Positions 1-5,895 of a DNA stretch of 5,895 bases are shown piece by piece. Source of the stretch: Desulfitobacterium sp. (GTDB taxonomy: Bacteria > Bacillota > Desulfitobacteriia > Desulfitobacteriales > Desulfitobacteriaceae); the NCBI GenBank assembly GCA_012799495.1, contig JAAZLD010000289.1:1-5895 (forward strand), written 5' to 3'. Under the pieces are notes generated by a model that saw only the letters and a program-made list of their open reading frames with translations, did not search any database and had not been told where the DNA came from. Positions within the stretch are counted from its first letter, which is position 1. Every line of letters begins with the position of its first letter. The translations under genes and the position numbers were made by a program.

Positions 1-121
1 AAGGTTCCACATATTCTAAGATGGAATTAAGCTGTTCTAAATAGGTAGATAGATTTTCTTCCGATAATTCAATTCGGGCCAATCCAGCGAGATGTTCCAA
101 TTCTTTCTGGGATAGACTCAT
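1..121 (-). CDS. gatC: Asp-tRNA(Asn)/Glu-tRNA(Gln) amidotransferase subunit C, N-terminal part
   Basis: The first 40 codons read MSLSQKELEHLAGLARIELS, continue with EENLSTYLEQLNSILEYVEP, and then run off the window edge. The pattern of an opening S-x-x-E-x-x-x-L-A-x-L-A-R-(I/L)-E-L-S-E-E followed by a helix ending L-x-x-I-L-x-Y-V is typical of GatC, a protein of about 95 residues. GatC is the small helical subunit that holds GatA and GatB together in the cytoplasmic GatCAB complex, which amidates mischarged Glu-tRNA(Gln) or Asp-tRNA(Asn). The position downstream of ligA matches the Firmicutes order, so gatA and gatB probably follow outside the window. The start is uncertain: ATG at 121 fits the family best, but in-frame GTG at 130 and ATG at 133 also exist. 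GGTGAT lies 4 nt before ATG 121, and AAGGA lies 6 nt before GTG 130. The gene is cut by the window, with no sign of damage. Confidence 0.88.
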   Translation of the reverse strand, partial: MSLSQKELEHLAGLARIELSEENLSTYLEQLNSILEYVEP

Positions 122-154
122 GATTATCACCATCTTTCCTTAAATCACCTTATT

Positions 155-183
155 AATATAACAAATCTGGGAAAAGGGGGCAA
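155..183 (-). promoter_or_regulatory. Probable sigma-A promoter for gatC
   Basis: On the minus strand a -35 box TTGCCC (178-183) is followed by a 17-nt spacer and a -10 box TATATT (155-160). A TG one base before the -10 box makes it an extended -10. The -10 box matches the consensus at five of six positions and the -35 box carries the important TTG. Transcription should start near 147-149, giving a short leader of about 27 nt before ATG 121. This suggests that gatC, and probably gatA and gatB, can be transcribed independently of ligA. Called by eye from consensus only. Confidence 0.6.
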
Positions 184-225
184 GAAAACAGCTTTATTCG
201 GAAAATTCCCCAAAATCTCCCCCTT
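174..225 (-). repeat. Inverted repeat with G5/C5 arms between ligA and gatC
   Basis: CCCCCTT at 219-225 and AAGGGGG at 174-180 are perfect 7-nt inverted arms separated by 38 nt. On the ligA transcript this gives AAGGGGG, then a loop, then CCCCCTT followed by only two more T and then CCC. It could be a weak transcript end for ligA, but the loop is long and there is no real U tract. The downstream arm overlaps the -35 box of the gatC promoter. Its function is unknown. Confidence 0.3.
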
Positions 226-234
226 CTCTTCCCC

Positions 235-2241
235 TTATCCTAATTTGATCCCTGCCTCTTCTTCCACTTTAGCGGCAAATTCATCCTCTGTTAAAACAGG
301 AATCCCTAATTCCTGGGCTCTGGTTAATTTAGAACCAGCCTTTTCTCCGGCAATTAGGAAGGCAGTTTTCCTGCTCACACTACTGGCAGCCTTACCCCCA
401 AAGTCTTCGATAATACTTTCGATTTCCTTCCGGCCCCACCGTTCTAGAGTTCCAGTGACAACGATACTTTGTCCGCTAAAGATCTGAGGTTTCTGGGAAA
501 CTTCAGCAGTCATTTTTACTCCGGCCTCAGCCAGCTTTTTAATAAATTCCCCGGTGCTTTCCTGTTGGAAAAACTGGACAATACTTTTAGCCATTGTAGG
601 TCCTATTTCTGGAGTTTCCAGTAATTCTTCCTCTGTAGCCTGGGCAAGATTTTCCATAGAGCCATATCTTTGGGCTAAAATCCTCCCTGCTTTTGCTCCT
701 ACATGGCGAATTCCTAAGGCAAAAATGAGAGGTGCCAGTCCTCGCTCCTTACTATCTTCCACAGCGTTAAGGAGGTTTTCTGCTGATTTTTGTCCCATCC
801 GTTCTAACTTAACCAATTCCTCATGTTTTAGATAATAAAGATCTCCCGCATCCTTAATCAGGCCCTCATCTAAAAGCTGCTGAATCACTGCTGGGCCTAG
901 TCCATCAATATTCATAGCATCTCGGGAGACATAATGAATAATAGCCTCTCTTTGGCGAGCAGGACAAGTGATGCTGGTACAGCGGTGAGCTACCTCTCCT
1001 TCTTCCTGGATAACAGGGCTTGCACATTCAGGGCAATGCTCCGGCATTTCAAAAATCTTTTCTGTACCCTTTCTTTTCTCTGGCAAGGATTTAATCACTT
1101 CCGGAATAATATCCCCTGCTTTATGGATTAAAACATGATCCCCTAGTCGGATATCTTTTTCCCTAATATTATCTAAGTTATGTAAACTAGCCCGGCTGAC
1201 AGTGGATCCTGCCACAAAGACTGGTTTGAGAATAGCTGTAGGAGTCAAGACCCCTGTCCGACCTACTCGTAAAATAATATCCTCTAATACTGTTTCTACT
1301 TGTTCCGCAGGGAATTTATATGCAATGGCCCAGCGAGGACTTTTTGTGGTAAAGCCTAACTCCCGCTGTTGAGCAAAGTTATTAACTTTAATGACTAAGC
1401 CATCAATATCATAGGGAAAGGAAAGGCGTTTTTCCGTCATTTCTTCACAGTATTGAATCACATCTTCTATATCTGAAAAAACCTTCACTAAGGGGTTAAC
1501 AGTAAACCCTTGTTCTTTAAGATATTCTAATACTTCCCCTTGGGTAGAGAGTCCTAATTCTTCCGGTGCTAAAATCTGATAAGCAAAATACCCTAGTTTC
1601 CGTTGAGCAGTGATTTTAGAATCAAGTTGTCTTAATGATCCAGCTGCAGCATTGCGAGGATTGGCAAATAAGGCCATCCCTTCCTCTTCTCTTTCCTCAT
1701 TTAAACGAAGAAAAGAAGCTTTGGGCATATACCCTTCCCCTCGTACATCTAGCCGGGGGATACTTTTCTTTAAGCGTAAAGGGATGGAACCAATAGTTTT
1801 CACATTGGCGGTAATATCCTCTCCTACTTCTCCATCTCCTCGGGTAGCTCCTCGGGTAAGGATTCCATTTTCATAGGTCAGAGCTACAGTGAGACCGTCG
1901 ATTTTTAATTCTACTACATACTCCACTTGAGGGACAACTCCCCGGACCCGCCAGTCAAATTCCCTTAAATCTCCTCCATCAAAAGCATTATCTAAGCTTA
2001 ATAAAGGAGAGCCATGGCGGACTTTGGGAAATTCTTTCGCTACATAACCGCCAACTCGCTGGGAGGGAGAATCTTCAGTAATGAGTTCCGGGTGTTTTTT
2101 TTCTAATGCTATTAACTCTTCCATGAGGGCATCATATTCGGCATCACTGATATTAGGTTGATCTAGACCATAATATAAATAATTAGCTTCTTCGATTTTT
2201 TCTCTTAACTCTTCAATCCTTTTCACCACATCTTGGGACAT
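235..2241 (-). CDS. ligA: NAD-dependent DNA ligase LigA
   Basis: The 668-residue product seals 5'-phosphate/3'-hydroxyl nicks with NAD+, releasing NMN and AMP, in Okazaki fragment joining and repair. Domains in order: Ia, with Y23-Y24 and ISDAEYD (31-37), which handles the NMN half of NAD; adenylation domain with catalytic K113 in ELKIDG, then RGDGEVGED (134-142), RGE (167-169), NPRNAAAGSLRQLD (194-207), DGLVIKV (280-286) and AYKFPAE (307-313); OB fold around VGRTGVLTPTA (327-337); zinc finger with C403, C406, C421 and C426; four helix-hairpin-helix motifs (about 446-580); and a C-terminal BRCT domain (about 586-664). The length is normal for the family and all key residues are present. The ATG at 2241 is chosen because AGGAGGT lies 6 nt upstream. 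An in-frame GTG at 2289 has no ribosome binding site and lies in a hairpin. The gene lies 113 nt after the pyrophosphatase gene and 113 nt before gatC. Confidence 0.98.
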   Translation of the reverse strand: MSQDVVKRIEELREKIEEANYLYYGLDQPNISDAEYDALMEELIALEKKHPELITEDSPSQRVGGYVAKEFPKVRHGSPLLSLDNAFDGGDLREFDWRVRGVVPQVEYVVELKIDGLTVALTYENGILTRGATRGDGEVGEDITANVKTIGSIPLRLKKSIPRLDVRGEGYMPKASFLRLNEEREEEGMALFANPRNAAAGSLRQLDSKITAQRKLGYFAYQILAPEELGLSTQGEVLEYLKEQGFTVNPLVKVFSDIEDVIQYCEEMTEKRLSFPYDIDGLVIKVNNFAQQRELGFTTKSPRWAIAYKFPAEQVETVLEDIILRVGRTGVLTPTAILKPVFVAGSTVSRASLHNLDNIREKDIRLGDHVLIHKAGDIIPEVIKSLPEKRKGTEKIFEMPEHCPECASPVIQEEGEVAHRCTSITCPARQREAIIHYVSRDAMNIDGLGPAVIQQLLDEGLIKDAGDLYYLKHEELVKLERMGQKSAENLLNAVEDSKERGLAPLIFALGIRHVGAKAGRILAQRYGSMENLAQATEEELLETPEIGPTMAKSIVQFFQQESTGEFIKKLAEAGVKMTAEVSQKPQIFSGQSIVVTGTLERWGRKEIESIIEDFGGKAASSVSRKTAFLIAGEKAGSKLTRAQELGIPVLTEDEFAAKVEEEAGIKLG

Positions 2242-2247
2242 AGTTTT

Positions 2248-2254
2248 ACCTCCT
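2248..2254 (-). promoter_or_regulatory. Ribosome binding site of ligA
   Basis: AGGAGGT on the minus strand lies 6 nt before ATG 2241. This near-perfect Shine-Dalgarno decides the ligA start against the longer frame that begins at GTG 2289. Confidence 0.92.
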
Positions 2255-2260
2255 ACAATT

Positions 2261-2289
2261 GTGGCGCTGTGGAGTTCCCACAACGCCAC
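2261..2289 (-). repeat. 12-bp hairpin in the ligA leader
   Basis: The arms 2261-2272 and 2278-2289 enclose a 5-nt loop. As minus-strand RNA the stem is GUGGCGUUGUGG pairing with CCACAGCGCCAC: eleven Watson-Crick pairs and one U-G wobble. On the other strand the wobble would be a C-A mismatch, so the element folds best in the ligA-sense transcript. No U tract follows, so it is not a standard terminator. It ends 6 nt before the ligA Shine-Dalgarno and may affect translation, mRNA stability or processing. The pairing is seen directly; the role is inferred. Confidence 0.7.
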
Positions 2290-2308
2290 TCTCTAGTCTA
2301 ACTACAAA

Positions 2309-2315
2309 AGGAGTA
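2309..2315 (-). promoter_or_regulatory. Possible anti-Shine-Dalgarno in the ligA leader
   Basis: UACUCCU in the minus-strand transcript can pair with AGGAGGUA at 2247-2254, the ligA Shine-Dalgarno plus one base. This gives seven pairs with one bulged G and would enclose the 12-bp hairpin in between. Such a fold would hide the ribosome binding site. The pairing is short and could be chance. Confidence 0.25.
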
Positions 2316-2354
2316 TCTATCACTAACAGGCCATAGCCCCATAAATAGCCAACC

Positions 2355-3989
2355 TTAATCCATAAAATATTGATTTAAGGGTGGGACAATTTGCTTTTTC
2401 CGGGATAGAACTCCCGGTAAAAAGATACTATCCTTATTTAACTCCTTACCAAAGGCCTCAGCGATTTCCTCTGGCTTTAATCCACTTATAAAAAGTTCTG
2501 TATTCTCTTCGATTAAATCTGTCACCATCAGTAAGAGATAATTCATCCCTCGAATACTGCGGAATTCTTCTAGCTTCTGATTTAATTCCTCTCGGACATC
2601 ATCTAATCCTTCTATACCCATAACACTAAATTGTCCGATCCCAAAGCGGAGATCCCCCATGGTGAATTCTTTTAAATCTTCTTGGATAATTTCTTCCACT
2701 TTCCGTTCTGCTAGATTGGAGGCTGCTTTAAACATCTGCACCCCAAATTCCCGAGGTTCCACTTCGGCAATCTCCGCCAGGTACTCGGCTATTTCCTGGT
2801 CGATCGGTGTGGTGGTAGGGGATTTGAAAATTACAGTATCTGAGAGAATAGCCCCTAACATAATTCCCGCAATCTCTTTTTCCGGCTTAATTCCATAGTC
2901 CCGATAACATTTTGCCACAATAGTACAAGTAGAACCTACAGGCTCATTGCGGAAAAAGATTGGCTCTCCCGTTTGGATCCCACCTACTCGGTGGTGGTCG
3001 ATTACTTCAAGAATTTGCGCCTGATCCGCTCCATTTACTCCTTGGCCAAACTCATTATGATCCACTAGGATCACTTTTTTCCGGCTAAGACTTAATAAAT
3101 GATAACGGCTAATTAAGCCTACTACCTTCCCTAACTCATCTAGGACTGGATAATTTCTATAGCGAGTCTCTAGCATAGTCTTCTTTACATCGGAAACCAG
3201 ATCATCTTCGGAAAAGGAGATGATCCCTTCCTTTTTCATAACATCCTTTACTGGAGCACTAAAAGGTAAGAGACGGGTGGCAGTAAAAGTATCATGAGGG
3301 ACAGAGATCACTATAGTATTTTGCTCTCTAGCTAAGGGCTCTAAATGAGGAGCTAATTTAGCCCCTCCAGTTAAGATCAAAGCAGCTGCACCCTGTTTTA
3401 AGGCACTTTCCTGAGCCCCTTCCCTGTCTCCGATTAAAATGATACTTCCTTTAATCCCATAGGACTCCAAAGTAGCATGCTTCATAGCCCCAATATAAAC
3501 TGCACCATTTAATTCTTGCTCTTTCCTTCCTATTAATAGTTCCCCTCCTAAGGTGTAGAGGATATTAGAGATAGGAACATGGAGGAGAGAAAAGTCTTGG
3601 TCTGCCATATTTTCGATAAAATAACGGGACAAATCTCCCACTGTCAACATTCCAAGCATTCTTTGGCTTGATCCTACTACAGGTAAGGTTTTTTGCTTAT
3701 GGTTCTGCATAATTTCCCAAGCCTCCCGAATAGAGGCCTTAGGAGTTACAGTGGGAACTGGCCCATTAAGAAGATCCCTAACTCGGAGGTGAAGATCTTT
3801 AAGTAAAAGGGGTGGTTTGACCCCAAAAGTATTTAATACGAATTCCGTTTCCTTATTGATTTTTCCTGCTCGACATGGGATAACACTTTTTATACCAAGG
3901 AGTTCTTTGAGACGAGCATAAGATATGGCTGCACAGATGGAATCTGTGTCAGGGTTTTTATGGCCAATAACATAGATTTTATCTTCCAA
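2355..3989 (-). CDS. ppaC: Manganese-dependent (family II) inorganic pyrophosphatase with CBS and DRTGG regulatory domains
   Basis: The 544-residue product should hydrolyse cytoplasmic PPi to two phosphates with Mn2+ or Co2+. The DHH catalytic domain shows GHKNPDTDS (9-17; metal ligands H10, D14, D16), VDHNE (309-313), DHHR (331-334) and SDT (383-385). The DHHA2 domain ends with the substrate-binding SRKKQ (529-533). An insert at about 75-300 splits the DHH domain: CBS1 (about 75-125), a DRTGG domain (about 137-243, with D188-R189 and T207-G208-G209) and CBS2 (about 244-300). Plain family II enzymes have about 310 residues; the extra length is this insert. In characterised CBS-pyrophosphatases AMP and ADP inhibit through the CBS pair, and diadenosine polyphosphates activate forms with DRTGG; by homology the same is expected here. 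The start is TTG at 3989, with AAAGGA 9 nt upstream, no in-frame ATG nearby, and the GHKNPD motif just inside. It lies 148 nt after pcrA. Confidence 0.96.
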   Translation of the reverse strand: MEDKIYVIGHKNPDTDSICAAISYARLKELLGIKSVIPCRAGKINKETEFVLNTFGVKPPLLLKDLHLRVRDLLNGPVPTVTPKASIREAWEIMQNHKQKTLPVVGSSQRMLGMLTVGDLSRYFIENMADQDFSLLHVPISNILYTLGGELLIGRKEQELNGAVYIGAMKHATLESYGIKGSIILIGDREGAQESALKQGAAALILTGGAKLAPHLEPLAREQNTIVISVPHDTFTATRLLPFSAPVKDVMKKEGIISFSEDDLVSDVKKTMLETRYRNYPVLDELGKVVGLISRYHLLSLSRKKVILVDHNEFGQGVNGADQAQILEVIDHHRVGGIQTGEPIFFRNEPVGSTCTIVAKCYRDYGIKPEKEIAGIMLGAILSDTVIFKSPTTTPIDQEIAEYLAEIAEVEPREFGVQMFKAASNLAERKVEEIIQEDLKEFTMGDLRFGIGQFSVMGIEGLDDVREELNQKLEEFRSIRGMNYLLLMVTDLIEENTELFISGLKPEEIAEAFGKELNKDSIFLPGVLSRKKQIVPPLNQYFMD

Positions 3990-3998
3990 AATAGATTT

Positions 3999-4004
3999 TC
4001 CTTT
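3999..4004 (-). promoter_or_regulatory. Ribosome binding site of the pyrophosphatase gene
   Basis: AAAGGA on the minus strand lies 9 nt before the TTG at 3989. It supports the unusual TTG start; no ATG occurs in frame close upstream. Confidence 0.65.
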
Positions 4005-4017
4005 CTCATCTAACCCC

Positions 4018-4034
4018 CGAAAGCAGTGCTTTCG
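4018..4034 (-). repeat. Perfect palindrome upstream of the pyrophosphatase gene
   Basis: CGAAAGC (4018-4024) and GCTTTCG (4028-4034) form a 7-bp stem around a 3-nt loop, 29 nt before the TTG start. On the minus strand it is followed by GGGGGTTAG, not a U tract, so it is not a terminator for pcrA. It may be a hairpin in the 5' leader or a dyad operator. It does not match the Bacillus LexA box (GAAC-N4-GTTC). Function unknown. Confidence 0.5.
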
Positions 4035-4137
4035 TATTTTGCATATATATCTTATTATTTTATTTTCATTTTTTAGTATTGTTTGTTTAGTGATTTAGTG
4101 ATATTTATTGAGTAATTTTTGTTTAATCTTTTTTATC
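4035..4137. other. Very AT-rich spacer between pcrA and the pyrophosphatase gene
   Basis: Only 16 of 103 bases are G or C, far below the flanking genes. The minus strand is strongly A-rich. No GC-rich terminator follows the pcrA stop, and I found no clean -35/-10 pair, although TATATA-like stretches occur near 4043-4050. The likely use is promoter or UP-element DNA for the pyrophosphatase-ligA unit, which is inference. No ORF or RNA gene is visible here. Confidence 0.5.
4086..4102. repeat. Two-copy 8-bp tandem repeat
   Basis: TTTAGTGA occurs twice in direct tandem (4086-4101) and is followed by T, so TTAGTGAT is also duplicated. It lies within the AT-rich spacer. It may be a small duplication by slippage or a paired protein-binding site. 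Confidence 0.5.
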
Positions 4138-5895
4138 TTAAATTTTTTTCAACTTTACATACTCGGCAATAAAAGTCTTAATTTCCCCTCCGAAGACTAT
4201 GGAAAGTTCTGTTTGGCTTCCTTCCCCTTTGATCGCAACGATAATCCCTTTACCGAATTTGCTGTGTTCTACTTTATCCCCTACTTTGTACTCAGGACCG
4301 GGAGTTGTGTCCACGGGACTGCCAACTTTTTTCTTCTCTTTCCAGCTCCAAGTAGATGGAGTAGGTGTAGATTTATTAGATGAAGGGATGTTTACTGTGG
4401 GAGATTTTCTCCTCCCTTTGGGTGGTGGGTCAATTGGATCATGATCAACTAAGAGCTCTGTTGGGATCTCTTGGAAGAACTCCGAAGGCCGGCTAAACTG
4501 AGTTCTACCATAGAGCATTCTCTGGGTGGCATAAGAAAGATAGAGTTTTTCCCGAGCTCGGGTAATGGCCACATAGCATAAGCGGCGTTCTTCCGCTAAT
4601 AAAACAGGATCTAGCATGGATCTACTACTGGGGAAAATCCCTTCTTCCATACCGCTAATAAAGACCACAGGGAATTCTAACCCTTTGGCACTATGGATGG
4701 TCATGAGGACTACCGCATCTTCTCCTTCATCTAAGGAGTCAATCTGAGCTACCAGTGAAACATGCTCTAAAAAACCTGCTAACCCAGGGAGGAAAGCTTC
4801 TTCTAATCCTTCTTCCTCCACTATTTGCTCATATTGTTCAGCTTTTTCATCATATTCGGCTACAACAGATAAAAACTCTTTTAAGTTTTCTAATCGAGCT
4901 TCATTTTCGGGAGATTTATTGCTCATTAAATTATCCCAGTACCCAGTCCGTTTGAGAACTTCCTCCGTTATTTTCGTGACAGAGGTTTCATTCAGAGCTA
5001 ATTCCCGCAGTTCTGCCATAAGATGGGCAAAAGCTAACAGAGGCTTTTTGGCCCGGGCTGTGAGATCAGGAATGTATTCCGCTTCTTGAATAGCATCGAG
5101 AACAGGCATTTCCTGTTCAGTAGCATATAATAAGATCCTTCCCAAAGTAGTTTCTCCTAAACCTCGTTTAGGAACATTTAAAATCCGAGCAAAACTCACC
5201 TGATCTGCAGGATTATGGAGGACACGCAAATAAGCTAGAATGTCCTTAATCTCCATCCGCTCATAGAATTTCAAGCCGGAAAAAATCCTATAAGGAATCC
5301 CTTCCCGCATGAACCGTTCCTCTATTACCCGGGATTGGGCATTGGTCCGATAAAGGATGGCAAATTCATTGAATCGACGTTCTTCCACACTCATGAGTCT
5401 TTGGATTCTCTCAGCGATAAAGCGAGCCTCATCATGTTCATTATCGGCAATATAAAAAACTATCGGCTGCCCTTCTTCATTATCTGTCCAGAGGGCTTTC
5501 TCCTTCCGGTCGGGATTGTTCTGAACTACAGTATTGGCAGCTTTAAGGATTGATTTAGTAGAACGATAGTTTTGCTCTAATTTTAAAACCTTTGCTTCCG
5601 GGTAGTCTCGCTCAAAGTCCAAAATATTTTGCACATCTGCTCCCCGGAACATATAGATAGATTGATCATCATCCCCTACTACACAAAGGTTGCGGTATTT
5701 TTTTGCTAATAAATTGACTAAAGCATATTGGGCATGGTTAGTATCTTGATATTCATCCACTAAAATATAGCGAAATCTATCCTGATACTGGGCCAGCACT
5801 TCTGGATATTCCTGAAAAATCCGCACTGTAAGCATGATAATATCATCAAAATCCAAAGCATTATTTGCGATGAGTCTTTTCTGGTAAAGAGTGTA
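4138..5895 (-). CDS. pcrA: ATP-dependent DNA helicase PcrA (UvrD family), N-terminus outside the window
   Basis: The visible 585 residues are the C-terminal part of an SF1A 3'-5' helicase that acts in repair, rolling-circle replication and removal of proteins from DNA. Numbering from the window edge: motif II VDEYQDTN (46-53, Walker B), motif III GDDDQSIYMFRGAD (74-87), motif IV QNYRS (108-112), RTNAQSR (183-189), motif V TIHSAKGLEF (399-408) and motif VI EERRLCYVAITRARE (435-449), all intact. Domain 2B lies at about 200-380. A Ser/Pro/Thr/Lys-rich, probably disordered linker (about 483-535) leads to a Tudor-like C-terminal domain (about 536-585, YKVGDKVEHSKFGKGIIVAI), which in Bacillus PcrA contacts RNA polymerase. 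The reading frame stays open to base 5895. By comparison with the usual 720-770 residues, about 180 are missing, including Walker A. The TTG at 5856 is an internal Leu codon, not a start. Confidence 0.97.
   Translation of the reverse strand, partial: YTLYQKRLIANNALDFDDIIMLTVRIFQEYPEVLAQYQDRFRYILVDEYQDTNHAQYALVNLLAKKYRNLCVVGDDDQSIYMFRGADVQNILDFERDYPEAKVLKLEQNYRSTKSILKAANTVVQNNPDRKEKALWTDNEEGQPIVFYIADNEHDEARFIAERIQRLMSVEERRFNEFAILYRTNAQSRVIEERFMREGIPYRIFSGLKFYERMEIKDILAYLRVLHNPADQVSFARILNVPKRGLGETTLGRILLYATEQEMPVLDAIQEAEYIPDLTARAKKPLLAFAHLMAELRELALNETSVTKITEEVLKRTGYWDNLMSNKSPENEARLENLKEFLSVVAEYDEKAEQYEQIVEEEGLEEAFLPGLAGFLEHVSLVAQIDSLDEGEDAVVLMTIHSAKGLEFPVVFISGMEEGIFPSSRSMLDPVLLAEERRLCYVAITRAREKLYLSYATQRMLYGRTQFSRPSEFFQEIPTELLVDHDPIDPPPKGRRKSPTVNIPSSNKSTPTPSTWSWKEKKKVGSPVDTTPGPEYKVGDKVEHSKFGKGIIVAIKGEGSQTELSIVFGGEIKTFIAEYVKLKKI

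Noticed and set aside
174..225. Rho-independent terminator for ligA
   Set aside because: The arms are only 7 bp with a 38-nt loop and the T run is short and followed by CCC; kept only as a low-confidence inverted repeat.
245..1876. Several plus-strand open frames of 65-93 codons opposite ligA
   Set aside because: They are antisense shadows of a conserved gene, with no family resemblance and no supporting start signals. The same applies to those opposite the pyrophosphatase and pcrA genes.
2255..2262. Palindrome ACAATTGT near the ligA ribosome binding site
   Set aside because: An 8-bp AT-rich palindrome is expected by chance and overlaps the hairpin base; no operator class is recognised.
2242..2289. 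N-terminal extension of LigA starting at GTG 2289
   Set aside because: The extension has no ribosome binding site, its codons lie in the hairpin, it has no ligase family similarity, and ATG 2241 has an excellent Shine-Dalgarno.
2298..2342. 14-codon minus-strand ORF (MGLWPVSDRYSFCS) in the ligA leader
   Set aside because: It has no convincing ribosome binding site and is short enough to be chance. It overlaps the possible anti-Shine-Dalgarno, but there is not enough to call a leader peptide.
2332..2353. 6-bp hairpin GGCTAT/ATGGCC after the pyrophosphatase stop as a terminator
   Set aside because: The stem is short with a 10-nt loop and one wobble, and no U tract follows.
4018..4034. LexA (SOS) box upstream of the pyrophosphatase gene
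   Set aside because: The dyad CGAAAGC-N3-GCTTTCG does not match GAAC-N4-GTTC in core or spacing.
5854..5856. TTG as the start of a shorter helicase gene
   Set aside because: The frame continues upstream to the window edge as YTLYQKRLIANNA, which matches conserved PcrA sequence, so the TTG is an internal Leu codon.

Overview
The window holds part of a bacterial chromosome in which every supported gene is on the minus strand. Read in the direction of transcription (right to left), the order is pcrA (5' end outside the window), a CBS/DRTGG-regulated family II pyrophosphatase gene (ppaC-type), ligA, and the start of gatC (3' end outside). The order pcrA - ligA - gatC(AB) is the classic Firmicutes arrangement, known for example from Bacillus. 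The pyrophosphatase with CBS and DRTGG inserts, the clostridial-looking PcrA motifs and the moderately low GC (around 40% by eye) suggest an anaerobic Clostridia-class Firmicute, perhaps a Peptococcaceae relative. The genus cannot be read from this sequence.

Layout: 1-121 is the first 40 codons of gatC. 122-234 is a spacer with a good sigma-A-type promoter for gatC. 235-2241 is a complete ligA with a near-perfect Shine-Dalgarno. 2242-2354 is the ligA leader, with a 12-bp hairpin and a possible anti-Shine-Dalgarno. 2355-3989 is the complete pyrophosphatase gene, which starts with TTG. 3990-4137 is a spacer with a palindrome and a very AT-rich tract. 4138-5895 is the C-terminal three quarters of pcrA. 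No gene-free stretch reaches 300 bases, and I see no tRNA, rRNA, CRISPR, insertion sequence or plus-strand gene.

How the genes fit together: PcrA (3'-5' helicase) and LigA (NAD-dependent ligase) are core DNA replication and repair enzymes. The pyrophosphatase removes the PPi made by nucleic acid synthesis and aminoacyl-tRNA charging, and its CBS domains should make it responsive to adenine nucleotides. GatC is the small subunit of the tRNA-dependent amidotransferase. The coding content is ordinary and well conserved. The less explained parts are the position of the regulated pyrophosphatase between pcrA and ligA, and the structured spacers upstream of ligA and of the pyrophosphatase. I found no convincing undescribed system.
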